Part shown: positions 11,362-22,382 of the stretch, piece after piece | How the letters are laid out: each line of letters opens with the position of its first letter | Numbering within the stretch: the stretch's first letter is position 1 | NCBI GenBank assembly: GCA_963402885.1 | Contig: OY727096.1 | Coordinates: 2,976,001-3,040,000, forward strand | DNA length: 64,000 bases | Source of the DNA: Antedon bifida | Taxonomy: Eukaryota; Echinodermata; Crinoidea; Comatulida; Antedonidae | Direction: 5' to 3' | The notes under the pieces: model-generated | Database searches by the model: none | What the model was told of the DNA's origin: nothing | Seen by the model: only the letters and a program-made list of their open reading frames with translations | Made by a program: the position numbers and the translations under genes

Positions 11362-13785
11362 ATGGGGTTTCTTTTCTCCAAGATATGGAGTTTGTTCACA
11401 AACGAAGGTACGTATGCCTGGGGCTAGGCTGTCCTACGCCAGGTCTAGCTAGGCCCAGCTTGTAATCGATATGGTATTTATGAGAATATTTAATAGTACC
11501 AGTAGTAGTAAATAGTAGCAAATTAATAATATAACTGAATCTGATAATATAAAATAGAATATTTCCTAGCTTAACCTAGCCTCTACTAGTTAGAGGCCTA
11601 CTAGGCCTAGTGCGAGGCCTACAAGAAAGAATATATTTAATTAAAAAATAAAAAGGAATTTAATTACTGTACCTCTTCTACAAATTTTTAGGTAGAAAAA
11701 AGATATTAAATTACCGGTAGGCCTAATAATAATTAATAATTTTCTTTTTAATTCTTTTATAATAGAACATAAGGTCATAATAGTTGGGCTGGATAATGCT
11801 GGAAAAACTACTATTTTGTATCAAATGTAAGTATGATTATCTGGCATATTAAAAGGGACTTCTTTTTTGACATGCCGGGAATGTTATTGTTATGGTATTT
11901 TCAATAAACACTCCCTGATAAAATAGCCTATATTGCCAAATTCTACTAGAGACTACAAATGAGGGAGGTGGGCTAGACTTTCCCCACTTCAAATCTCTTA
12001 GGTAGGTAACCATGTTCCTACAGTAGCTATTAAACCGAAGTCATCGTTTGTTTTAATATAGATTAATGAATGAAGTTGTACATACCTCACCTACAATTGG
12101 TAGCAATGTTGAGGAGGTCAGGTGGCGGAATATTCAATTTTTGATGTGGGATATCGGAGGTCAAGAGTCGCTAAGGTCATCGTGGAGTACATATTATGCA
12201 GGAACGGAGGTAACTATAGTAACTTAGTTGATACTGCAGCTTTGTTGTTTTTGTAATTGTTACCATGTAATCTATAACAAAATAAAGGTACATAAGTCTA
12301 CTGTTCTTGTTGTATGAGACGCTATCAAGGAAACAGTTTTTGCTATGCACCTTTGCATTGAGCGCTTTTTCATGTACTGGATTAAAAAACACTGTACTAA
12401 TGTTAACTATATATGTGGGGTTTTTTTTCTGTTTTTAGTTTGTAATTTTAGTCGTAGATAGTACTGATCGTGAGAGGCTACACATTTCAAAAGCTGAACT
12501 ATATCAAATGTTAGCTAATGAAGTGAGTTTTATGGTTTATTTTTTACATAAAAGTTTCTCTCCGTGAGCCATGAGGGCTGGGGTGTATACTAAAAGTGGC
12601 TGAAGGAGATAGTACCAAAGTTTATACAGCGAAACTTAGTGCATAGGGTGGGATTTGAACCCATGACCTCATGAAACCATAAGATTAGTATAACTCAAAC
12701 TTAAACTGGGGTGTCTTTTCCTGAAAATTATTCACTACATGAAACTTCTGCGAATTTCAGTCACTCATTAAATTTGAGAATGTTTAATTCTCGCGAAAGT
12801 TTCTGGTTTTAAATTATGTATATAAATAATATGATTATTAAATAATATTTTTTATTTTAGGACTTAAAACATGCAGCTGTTTTATTATATGCCAACAAAC
12901 AAGATGTAAAGGGTTCAATGTCTGCAACTGAAATATCACAACAATTAAATTTAACATCAGTCAAGGATCACGGATGGCATATACAGGCTTGCTGTGCTCT
13001 TACTGGTGAAGGGTAAGTAATACACATGCCTATGTACTTTGGAGTTGCTTTGTCTGGAGTTCAACTTTATTGAAGTGGCCGAGTAGTGAGTGGCCGAGTG
13101 GTTAGAACTGTAATTACGCAGCCATAACATCGGCAAGTGTTCGAGGCTCACTCGCTCCATGGTTCTGGTGGTAGAACGAGTCTTCTCGGATAAGGACTTA
13201 CATAGCCATAGCATCGGCAAGTGTTTGAGGCTCACTCGCTTCATGGTTCTGATGGTAGAACGAGTCTTCTCGGATAAGGACTATAAACCGTAGGTCCAGT
13301 GTACACATCTAGCTCATGTCCACTTTAAAGGACCTAGTACATCTTTTGAGATGTACTAGTGTGTGTGCTAATACACACACAGCCACTGATCATAACTGGG
13401 CCCTCTGGGAGACCAGTCTTTGACTGAAGAGGTTACCCAGTATAAATAAATTCAATTTATCTACCAAAACCCATATACATACATGCACGTGCATACAACA
13501 ATTTACAATAGAAATATTGACAACATGAAAAGGAAATTATTAAATAAATATTGTTACCTGTTTTTCATATTATGAGAAACCACTTCCAATTTGATTTGGA
13601 GAAAATTATTTGGGTAAACCAGCTGTTTCCCAGTAAAAAAAACACCAAAAAACTTTCTGCTACTCCCCAGAACACTATACATTCATCTTATCAGTTTCAT
13701 TGGAAATTAATTTATCAATATTTCTGCTTTTTATTTTAGATTATACCAAGGATTAGAATGGATAGGATCCAGAATCAAGAGGTGA
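11362..13785 (+). CDS. ARL5: ADP-ribosylation factor-like protein 5 (ARL5) small GTPase
   Basis: Six coding exons: 11362-11407, 11766-11826, 12062-12209, 12439-12522, 12861-13012, 13740-13785. They join in frame to 178 residues; the vertebrate ARL5 proteins are about 179. The N-terminus MGFLFSKIW has Gly2 for myristoylation. P-loop is GLDNAGKTT, switch I holds PTIGSNVEE, switch II is WDIGGQES, then NKQD and the CCALTGEG loop. The order and spacing are those of the Arf family, and the sequence matches ARL5 more closely than ARL1 or ARF. Members work at the trans-Golgi in recruiting the GARP tethering complex. The last intron carries a SINE (13079-13456). All motifs are intact. Confidence 0.96.
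13079..13456 (+). mobile_element. tRNA-derived SINE, copy 2 (longest)
   Basis: A box TGGCCGAGTGG at 13091-13101 and B box GTTCGAGGCT near 13139. The core module (CGGCAAGTGTTCGAGG through GATAAGGACT) is duplicated in tandem. The tail reads CCACTGATCATAACTGGG and ends TATAAATAAATTCAA. It lies in the last ARL5 intron, in sense orientation. Confidence 0.8.
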
Positions 13786-14730
13786 CCTTTGGCATGCTGA
13801 CCTTTGGTGCGGTAAGAATCTTCTCTCTTTTTTCCCCCGCAAAATCATTTTTATAAAAACTTTGAACACTACGAGAGCTTGGTCAGTCATGGAAAAAAAA
13901 TCTATATGTGCGTTTATTTAGAAACGTAATTTCATATGCAATTATTATTTCGAAAACTTAGTTTTTCGTGCATTTGCCAAACAGCCAACAGAGGGCATAA
14001 TTTGTATACATCATTGGTGTTGCTAAAAAATTTCCGGCAGCGTTTTAGGCCCTATATTTTAAAAATCTTTTCAACTTGGTGTAAAAACATGAAATATAAT
14101 AGAGAGGATAGCAACCATACACAGTGCGTTTTACGTTGCGAACACGGTATTTCGTATCAGTTACCCGTGTTACAGTAGTTCAGCGATCCGAGTAACAATA
14201 GGTCCTTATTGTTTAGATAACTGTTCCTACCACTTATTGCATTACAAATTCAAAAGGTTGTTATGCTTGAGCTATTTCACCTACAATGAGAGATTTTTCT
14301 ATTCAAATATTCAAAAATTTTACAAGTTATTTCTGTCTAATAGCAAACACACCTTTAGCAAAATAGTATTATGTGTGGCATCGCTCCTTTCATTGTCACT
14401 CATCCAAAAATATTCTTATCTAATAAGTATCCCACTTTTTTGTTGAAGTTTCAAACTTAAAACTCACACACAGCAGCAGAAGTGATAGTACAGTAAATAG
14501 GCCTAACTCCTAGACTAGCTCATGACGAATTTTGCCCCTAACACCCTAAAAAACTCATGGCTATTGGTCATGTCATGTGGCTACTTCAAGTGGACAACAT
14601 TTTTTCTGAACCCATAATAAGAAAAATGTATTAATATTTTTTTAGGTGACATTTTTTCATCTTTTTCTCAACAGTAATGAAATTGATTAATAAAATATAG
14701 TATCTTCCAATTGAGTATTTTTTCTAATTG
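13786..14730. other. Region downstream of ARL5
   Basis: Probable ARL5 3' UTR and intergenic sequence. The first clear AATAAA is at about 14690, so the 3' UTR may be long. Short open frames here have no recognisable content. Confidence 0.4.
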
Positions 14731-15180
14731 GTCAACATTTGAATATTCAACAAGTTGGTCTTCAACTCATTAATATTCAACAAGTTGGTCTTCAACTCCG
14801 TAATATTCAACACGTTGGTTCTGTTATCAACTCATTAATATTCAAGAAGTTGGTCTTCAACTCATTAATATTCAACAAGTTGGTCTTCAACTCATTAATA
14901 TTCAACAAGTTGGTCTTTAACTCATTAATATTCAACAAGTTGGTCTTTAACTCATTAATATTCAACAAGTTGGCCATCAACTCATTAATATTCAACAAGT
15001 TGGTCTTCAACTCATTAATATTCAACAAGTTGGTCTTCAACTCATTAATATTCAACAAGTTGGTCATCAACTCATTAATATTCAACAAGTTGGCCGTCAA
15101 CTCATTAATATTCAACAAGTTGGCCATCAACTCATTAATATTCAACAAGTTGGTCTTTAACTCATTAATATTCAAAAAGT
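14731..15180. repeat. 30-bp minisatellite
   Basis: About 15 contiguous copies of a 30-bp unit containing CTCATTAATATTCAACAAG followed by TTGG and a variable trinucleotide (TCT, CCA, CCG, TCA). One unit near 14811 is longer and aberrant. Because 30 is a multiple of three, both strands stay open; this is not evidence of coding. There are no spacers, so it is not a CRISPR array. Confidence 0.95.
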
Positions 15181-15419
15181 CAAATGTTTTGTGACAGAAT
15201 GAGCAGCTAATAATACCATCAAGAACATGTCAGGTGGCTAAGTTTGTCTAATTGTGGTGTAGTGTTCAGTCTGTGTTTCATTTATTAACTAAACAAGAAG
15301 TAGTTGATTTATACACTACATTTAGCAGACTGTATACCCACTAACTGGAATAGCACAATTCTAGCACATGTTAAGAGATGCGTTTTTGAGAGAGAGCAAC
15401 AAAATATGCTTACCAACTG

Positions 15420-15560
15420 AAACTCTGTCTACACTATCAAACTTTATGCGACACAAAAAATGTGATGTGCCCAAATATGGACATGATGATGTCATATCAC
15501 TATCATATATGGGCACCTCACTCTTTTTTTTGTCAAACTAGTTTGATAGTGTAAGTTTTA
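15420..15560. mobile_element. MITE family A copy 6
   Basis: CTCTGTCTACACTATCAAAC at the left, GTTTGATAGTGTAAG at the right with the last TIR bases lost, and a CCATATATGG core. Confidence 0.82.
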
Positions 15561-17092
15561 GTCAGATTTTAGTTTAAAAGAAAGCGGTAATTTATAGCAG
15601 GATTTAGAGAGAAGGTTGTTTTCTGGTTGTCCACAGATGCAAATAGTTGTGCAGCTCTACAATTTTCGTAACAAGTTTAGAGAAGAGGCAGTACCAATCT
15701 TGTCCTGTTCACAATTTGTTACAAAATGTTCATGTAATTGCTGAACAATTTCTGACTTTTCAGTGTCCATTCCTTTAATAAATATGTTCATACATTTTGA
15801 ATTAATAGTTCACATGTGGTTTTTGCCAGAGTTAATATAGTGCTAAGATTTTAACTGTAAAGTTCAAGGTTGGTTGATACCAGTCTATATTTACCTTTTT
15901 TCCAAAATCTTTTGAATCAAAATATAGTTTTGTCGTAATCCTTTTCAAAAACACGATCAATTCATTACATTTATAGAAAAGACATTGAATTGTAAATGCC
16001 ATTATGCCACGGTAATTGCAAAAAATGAAATCTTTTTTTGAGGACTTTTTTTGCTATCTCCAAAAAGCTTGATTATCCACAAACGCCACTTTAACTGACT
16101 TTAATATATCCTCTACATTTTTGTCACCAATTATCCCTGTATTACTCCAATATTGTGTCGGTATGGGCATAAAAGTAATTTCTGATTTTATTTAGAGTAT
16201 CTATCTACAACCATGAAAAAACTTCTTGCCTTTTATGTGAATCCACTGAAGAAATTCAATAAAATAAGTTTTTTAACCACCATTGAATATGTACAACTGC
16301 AGATATAATAAAGATATATTTTTGTCCTATTATGCTCCTCATATTTCTTCTATAGCTAAACAAAATATAGTTAAGGTGCATTTGTCCGATCGTTTTTTAT
16401 GAGTACTAAAAGAAAATATCAATTTGTGGCCACTGTACGGGGTGCCGTTTGGAACATTTAATGTCCAAACGAATTAAATGAAAATATCAATTTGTGCCGA
16501 CTTTACGGGGCGCCGTTTGGAACATTATTGTTTAATGTCCCAATCTGCGCCCAGTGGTCAATCTGCAGTTTAATTAAACAATGTACTTTGGTGTGACTAT
16601 TTGATATCTTTTAATACAGGACCCCCTTCAACCCCTGTCCTGTTTCCCAGCTCCTTTTATTTAATACCTGTAACGTAAATATTTCGAAAGCTATAATTTA
16701 TTGCTAATAGTTACTAGTTATTAATCATTAAATATGTTTAATAATATTTAATTAACACGTTTTTTAACGTTATGTTAGGTCCTATTGTATAGTATTAGTA
16801 ATAGATTCGAAGACATTTTAGTTATTTTTTATCTAAACGTCTAAATTAAGCCTAATATATTTGTATTATATAGTACCCTTGTATAAAACCTGTTATCTCA
16901 ATTTTATGATGTTGTTGTGTGCATTATTTATTGTCAACTAGTTTCTTTTGGCATTATTCATATTTCAGAAAAAATGTTGTGCGGAATTCGTTTTATTGGC
17001 TTTTTATATCGTTATCCAATGGTAATTATTTCGATTTGTGTCACGCGATGCGGCCGATAAATGCAGCTTTGTTGCTCCGCGCGTCCGAAATC
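15561..17092. other. Intergenic, with a local direct duplication
   Basis: No gene seen. Around 16412-16540 a segment of about 75 bp is repeated in tandem: GAAAATATCAATTTGTG, then TACGGGG and GCCGTTTGGAACATT, occurs twice. The remainder is AT-rich and unremarkable. Confidence 0.5.
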
Positions 17093-17226
17093 TAAAGCTC
17101 TGTCACCACAAACCTTAGGCCTATGTGATGTGTCCATATATGGACATGATGATGTCATGTCACTACCATATTTGGGCACATCAAACTTTTTTTTTCAAAC
17201 TGGTTTGATAGTGTAGACGGAGCTTA
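17093..17226. mobile_element. MITE family A copy 7
   Basis: AAAGCTCTGTC at the left with part of the arm replaced, then GTGATGTGTCCATATATGG, and GTTTGATAGTGTAGACGGAG at the right. Confidence 0.78.
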
Positions 17227-17861
17227 ACAATTTTGTTGCCGTGGCCCAGTCTGTGACATCAGTCCGACAGAAAGCTGCAGGTTTTAAGTGAATGTTGTAC
17301 ATATTTGTTTTGAATGGAGAGAATAATTGTCATTTGTTACAAGAGTGACTGTTCCATTTAAGTCGTTAAATGGAACTTTTATTCTTAGCCAATTCATAAG
17401 CATTAATTATGCAATATTCATTATACTGGCTGAATGATGTACAGTATTATTGTGTAACTTCTTAACAATCAATAAATTGAGCCGTGAAATGTGCAAAAAG
17501 TCACATTTATGCAAACAACCACATTTGTACAAACATGGAACACTCAACAGCCTTTTGTGTTTGTTACCGTCAGTGTACAGTTTATCAAGTTTGTTATCTT
17601 TGATTTTTTTTTTCATTTGTGTTTTTTTTTAAGGCTAATTGTTCCGGATTGATAAAACGGTTAATCACAATGAATTTCGAGGGGGCGACATATTTATTGA
17701 ATATATAATACACTAACAATTTAGAATGTAACCCATTTCCCAGTCAATTGTTTTCTAATCGCAGTATGATGTAAATACAGACATCTCGTAGGATCGTGTG
17801 TGAGGTGTATTTGTTCAAACAGTATGCACCTAACAGAGTTTATTTAACCCTTTGTAAATGA
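17227..17861. other. Intergenic, no gene seen
   Basis: AT-rich with T runs. Two short overlapping frames on opposite strands (about 17.4-17.6 kb) lack any domain signal. Confidence 0.4.
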
Positions 17862-18299
17862 CATGCGGCCAGCGTCTATCCATATCTATATTATTGACGT
17901 AACCCAATTATAGACTGGATCTCTCCTAAAAGCAATCTGAACGGCCGCCGGTCGTGGGAGTTATGAACGTATTGTAACATAACAGTTCAGTCAACTGGAG
18001 AGATAGAATCGTTAGCGGTCAGTATAGTAGTAACGGGGTTATTACTGCATTGTTATCATCGACGATCCCAATTTCACTTACATACGGCCAGCGTCTATCC
18101 ATATCTGCTGTATTATTGGCGTAACCCAATTATAGACTGGATCTCCTAAAAGCAATCGGAACGGCCGCCGGTTGTGAGAGTAATAAACGTACTGTATTGT
18201 GACATTACAGTTCAGTCAACTGGAGAGATAGAATCGTTAGCGGTCAGTAGTAACGGATTTATTACTGCATTGTCATCATCGACGATCCCAATTTCACTT
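17862..18299. repeat. 219-bp direct tandem duplication upstream of GPCR 1
   Basis: Copy 1 is 17862-18080 and copy 2 is 18081-18299. Shared blocks include GGCCAGCGTCTATCCATATC, ACCCAATTATAGACTGGATC, AACGGCCGCCGGT and TCATCGACGATCCCAATTTC. The copies differ by scattered substitutions and short indels. They lie 560-1000 bp upstream of the GPCR 1 start codon and are more GC-rich than the flanks. Confidence 0.9.
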
Positions 18300-18857
18300 T
18301 TTGTGGAGAATTAATAATTACACCGTGTCTACTTATTTAAAATATTTTAATTAACAGAAAAATTAGCAAATTAATGTTCTTCTGAATGCAGCCCAGTTAT
18401 TACAAAATAGATTGTCGTAAGATGTATATTACTCTTGAGACAGAATTTGAGACAAACACTCGTCAACCTAACCATAGTGATAAATACATCGCTGACGAAT
18501 GCTTATATTAATATTCTTTGTTAATTAGATACTTGATTAATGGTTGCTACAATTAGCAGAGACGTTGAAGTTTAGGATTATTCTTATTAATTTCAGCCCT
18601 AAATTGATTGGGAGGAAAATGTAAATATAAGGAGGAACAGAATCTTGTTTGGCTTGTTAAATGAGCCGAACATGAGTGCTATTCACCATGTATCTGTATT
18701 CAACACCAAACGGTATTGAATGCAACTTTGTTTCTTAGCTCAACTCATACCAATCTGTGCGTAACGCTCCTCTCTCGGAATGTGCCTATACACCTATATA
18801 ATATTGAATATGGAGTTTCTGAGTATTTCTTGCAGAGTTTAAACCCGTTTTGAATAT
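18300..18857 (+). promoter_or_regulatory. Upstream region of GPCR 1 with TATA-like box
   Basis: TATATAAT at 18795-18802 lies about 60 bp before the start codon and could set a start site with a short leader. No other motif is convincing. Confidence 0.3.
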
Positions 18858-20573
18858 ATGTCCAAGATGTTTATTTATAGTTCAAACGGAAGCAATAGTT
18901 CTTCTCAGTCATCCACTCCGATGGACTCTAATACCGGACCGATTCCCATAGACATCGGTACTGGTGTCGGTACTCTGGAAGGCTTGCAGTTTTACTTCGC
19001 TTATGGAATTGAAGCCATTTTAGAAGTATTCATCGTCGTCGGCAACTTAATAGTCATAGCTTCCATCGTCTGCCAGAAATCCATGCGCAGAACCAAATCA
19101 AATCGCTACATCCTGAGCCTAGCCGTTAGTGATCTTCTGTGCGGATTAGCTATCCCTATAGTTGGGATTGCAACCAGTCAGTTCTCAGATTCTTTCATCG
19201 TGTCGGTTAAGGTTTGTGTAACACCTTTTTGTGTGATGGTGACCTGTTTTTGTTCGTCCATATTCAACCTAACGTGTTTGTCTTTCGATCGCTACTTATC
19301 CATTACGCAGCCATTGAAGTACCACTTGCTGACGCCGTCCAGAAGTAACGTCATCATAACTTTGGCGTGGATGTGCGCCGTTATCATCGGAATTACTCCG
19401 TTATATTGGCATGAAGAACCAGGTTTGATTGGAAGCTTTGTTTGTAAATGGGACAAAGTCATTAAAGACATGTACATCATAGGATTTGCATTCGTTGGAC
19501 TTATAATACCTACCATAACTATTCTGCTACTTTACAGACAAATATATAAGGTTGCTGTCAGTCATTCACGACAGCGTGATAAACGACAGCAGCTGTTTGA
19601 AGAGATTGTCTTAAAGCATCGAAGTACAACCAATGGCACTTCTAACAAACCGAACACGATTTACCATGCAGCAACTAAAGAAGGCCAGTCTACAACCAAT
19701 GGCACTTCTAACAAACCGAACACGATTCACCATGCATCAACTAAAGAAGGCCAGTCTACAACCAATGGCACTTCTAACAAACCGAACACGATTTGCCATG
19801 CAGCAACTAAAGAAGGCCAGTCTACAACCAATGGCACTTCTAACAAACCGAACACGATTTACCATGCAGCAACTAAAGAAGGCCAGTCTACAACCAATGG
19901 CACTTCTAACAAACCGAACACGATTTGCCATGCAGCAACTAAAGAAGGCCAGTCTACAACCAACGGCACTTCTAACAAACCTAACACGATTTGTCATGCA
20001 GCAACTAAAGAAGGCCAGTCTACAACCAATGTTTCATCAGCTTTGTATACAACTCAAAGTTCAAGTTGTTTCCAGATATTAAGAAATAAGTTATTTGTGA
20101 ATAAGACAACAGAAAATGAATCACACGCAGATGTGTTTAATAACCCTGATAGTGTAAGAAGAACGAAAACCTCTAGCAGCCCTAGTATTACTCCTCACTG
20201 CTCTGTATTTGGCAGAAGAAACTGTTCCAAGTTGTCGAGGTCCAGAAGAAGCCGTCGAGAAAAAAGAACAACGTTTACCATCTTATTAGTGGTACTCGTC
20301 TTTCTAATATGTTGGTTGCCGTTTCTTGTTGTTATTCTTCTTGAAATCGTATGTACTGAAGAATGTAATATACCTTCGTCTGTGCACGTGTGGACTGGTT
20401 TATTATGCTACGCCAACAGTGGTGCCAATCCCGTTATATACACATTCAGGACCGATGAGTTTCGAAAAACTTTCAAAGGTTTGTTATTACGCATTAGCTG
20501 CTGTGAAGGGTCATCACAAAATGATAGAACAAGTAGACGTCGCGCCGCCGGTGGTGCATCAATGAAATCGTGA
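18858..20573 (+). CDS. Class A (rhodopsin-type) orphan GPCR 1, intronless, with repeat-expanded third loop
   Basis: A single exon of 571 residues from ATG 18858. The short N-terminus carries NGS and NSS glycosylation sites. Key residues: GN in TM1 (N63), SLAVSD in TM2 (D92), C120 paired with C196, DRY 144-146, CWLP 485-488, NPVIY 524-528, and a Cys pair in helix 8 (RISCCEG) for palmitoylation. The W.GLLCYANS..NPVIY pattern in TM7 and PLKY after DRY resemble amine and adenosine receptors. However, position 3.32 is Met127 rather than Asp, so a classical biogenic amine is unlikely. The third intracellular loop (about residues 235-460) holds six 22-residue repeats. GPCR 2 at 22383 is its closest relative in the window and has the same orientation. 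Ligand and coupling are unknown. Confidence 0.9.
   Translation: MSKMFIYSSNGSNSSSQSSTPMDSNTGPIPIDIGTGVGTLEGLQFYFAYGIEAILEVFIVVGNLIVIASIVCQKSMRRTKSNRYILSLAVSDLLCGLAIPIVGIATSQFSDSFIVSVKVCVTPFCVMVTCFCSSIFNLTCLSFDRYLSITQPLKYHLLTPSRSNVIITLAWMCAVIIGITPLYWHEEPGLIGSFVCKWDKVIKDMYIIGFAFVGLIIPTITILLLYRQIYKVAVSHSRQRDKRQQLFEEIVLKHRSTTNGTSNKPNTIYHAATKEGQSTTNGTSNKPNTIHHASTKEGQSTTNGTSNKPNTICHAATKEGQSTTNGTSNKPNTIYHAATKEGQSTTNGTSNKPNTICHAATKEGQSTTNGTSNKPNTICHAATKEGQSTTNVSSALYTTQSSSCFQILRNKLFVNKTTENESHADVFNNPDSVRRTKTSSSPSITPHCSVFGRRNCSKLSRSRRSRREKRTTFTILLVVLVFLICWLPFLVVILLEIVCTEECNIPSSVHVWTGLLCYANSGANPVIYTFRTDEFRKTFKGLLLRISCCEGSSQNDRTSRRRAAGGASMKS
19623..20030 (+). repeat. 66-bp coding minisatellite in GPCR 1
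   Basis: Six full 66-bp units (19623-20018) plus a partial seventh encode repeats starting STTNGTSNKPNTI, then Y/C/H, H, A, A/S and TKEGQ. Units are almost identical at the DNA level, which points to recent expansion. The array begins at residue 256. The other frames also stay open because 66 is a multiple of three. Confidence 0.96.
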
Positions 20574-20627
20574 GATCTATAGAAAGACCGACACAAGATA
20601 TTTGTAATTATACTGTTATCAGTTGCG

Positions 20628-20661
20628 AATAAAAATTGGTAAACATTTAAGTTAAAATAAA
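20628..20661 (+). terminator. GPCR 1 polyadenylation signals
   Basis: Two AATAAA hexamers, at 20628-20633 and 20656-20661, lie 55-90 bases after the GPCR 1 stop codon. They imply a very short 3' UTR that stops before the 31-bp minisatellite. Confidence 0.6.
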
Positions 20662-20689
20662 GTGTGTTTTAGAATAAGATGCTTGTGTG

Positions 20690-21125
20690 TTCTGTCTGAC
20701 GCAATGATTCTGTGTCTTATATTCCTCTCGGATGCCAATATTCTTTGTGTTTAAGATGTTGAACAACGCCATGAGTCTGTGTTCAATTCCTGTGACGCCA
20801 GGATTCCGTGTGTTCAATTCCGGTGACGCCATGATTGTGTGTTCAATTCCTGTGACGCCAGGATTCCGTGTGTTCAATTCCTGTGACGCCAGGATTCCGT
20901 GTGTTCAATTCCTGTGACGCCAGGATTCCGTGTGTTCAATTCCTGTCGAACACCAGGATGCCATGTGTTCAAATCCTTGTCGGACGCCAGTGATCTGTAT
21001 GTTTAAATCTTTTCGAACACCAGTATTCTTTGTGTTCTCAAGTCCTGTCGGACGCCAAGATTATGTTCAATCATGTCGGTTACACAGGATTATGTGTGTT
21101 CAAGTCTTATCTGACGCGGGATATC
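20690..21125. repeat. 31-bp minisatellite downstream of GPCR 1
   Basis: Tandem units built on GTGTTCAATTCCTGTGACGC followed by CAGGATTCC. Central units (about 20780-20940) are nearly identical and those at both edges are diverged. Not coding. Confidence 0.92.
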
Positions 21126-22382
21126 TTTTATCGCAAATCCAAACATTATGTAAGACTTCAAGTAGGTAGTAACTAGATATGTTTAAAAAGGGATTGTCAA
21201 CAACTTTATAACTTTAATTGAAATCATAGAAAAAAAATGTGATATCTGTAAAGGTATTATAGCATTGTATTTGTCGTAGTGACTAATGTGTATGACAAGG
21301 TACAATTTGCGTAACACTCTTAAAATAATATCGAATAAACACTTGTAAATGACGTATGTCAATTTAAGATACATTTAGTTGGAAACATTTTATAGTACAG
21401 CTGTTAAGGAGTTTTAAGATCTTCCGGTCAACATTGACTAATATGCTCAAGCATATTCGTCAACAAAGCAATTTCACAATATTATTGTGTTACATTGTTC
21501 AGGTGTTTTTGGTTTATTTAGTGTCAACTATTGTAATAGTTCGTAAGTAATGACGGTACAAAGTTCATAATATCTATCAAGTCTATAAAACAGTTTTTGC
21601 GCGCAGTTCCCTATTTCCTTTTATCCGCTGCTGTCCTCATTTTTATTTCATTTTGATACCGGGTCACAGCATTGGTGAACGTTTTGTATAATTTCTTCGT
21701 TAAAGGTAGGCTTCAAACTTTCTACCATTTTGTTGTTTAAGTTATTCATTGTTTCATTATAACATTAAGTTAGTTCTTCCGTCGGTGCTTAAAACTTATG
21801 TAATCCTTTTCCTCGTGACATGTTCATGAGTTTCAATAGTGACTCATTATTTATACAATTTATTATTTGTAATAAAAACAAACTAATGTGAGATTTGTAT
21901 CGAATTTTTATGCTTTTCATTTAACGCCAAATACGTGTGTACACATAGGCCTATTGTGCGTATCACTGGACATTTCTTAATTTTTTTCAAGATTTTAACT
22001 AATAATAGTAAGTTGATAGTTGATTTATATTTTCCAATTGAAAATTTGAACATTTGTTTCTTCATGTTCTTAACTTCGAATGCCCGTCATTTTTGTTTAC
22101 ATTTATGTAGTCTGTCACTGAAACTTTGGTAACTATATTTCCAAAATTGTAAATTTGAGATATTTTGGATCCCGTAGATTGAAGCATTGCTGCTATTTAT
22201 AAAAATCGATCAGTGGGGGTTACATTGATAATTTTGATTGATAAGGCACATATTGAGGCTATATTTACTCTGTTAAACACGAGATTAGACTCACTGTTGT
22301 CAAACAAGTATTATATTTGTTATTTAGTTGCTTACTTCCCTTTCTGTCTTTCTAGCGATACGGTAGTAGAGTATTAATTGAC
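21126..22382. other. Intergenic and upstream region of GPCR 2
   Basis: AT-rich, no gene or clear repeat. It presumably contains the GPCR 2 promoter, but no reliable element stands out. Confidence 0.4.

Noticed and set aside
14731-15180. CRISPR-like array
   Set aside because: Units are contiguous, with no spacers, and the genome is eukaryotic.
14739-15194. 151-residue frame and its 122-residue antisense over the 30-bp minisatellite
   Set aside because: Open only because the unit length is a multiple of three; no start context, splice structure or conserved domain.
19633-20082. Alternative-frame and antisense proteins within GPCR 1
   Set aside because: Shadows of the 66-bp coding repeat; the GPCR frame carries all the family landmarks.
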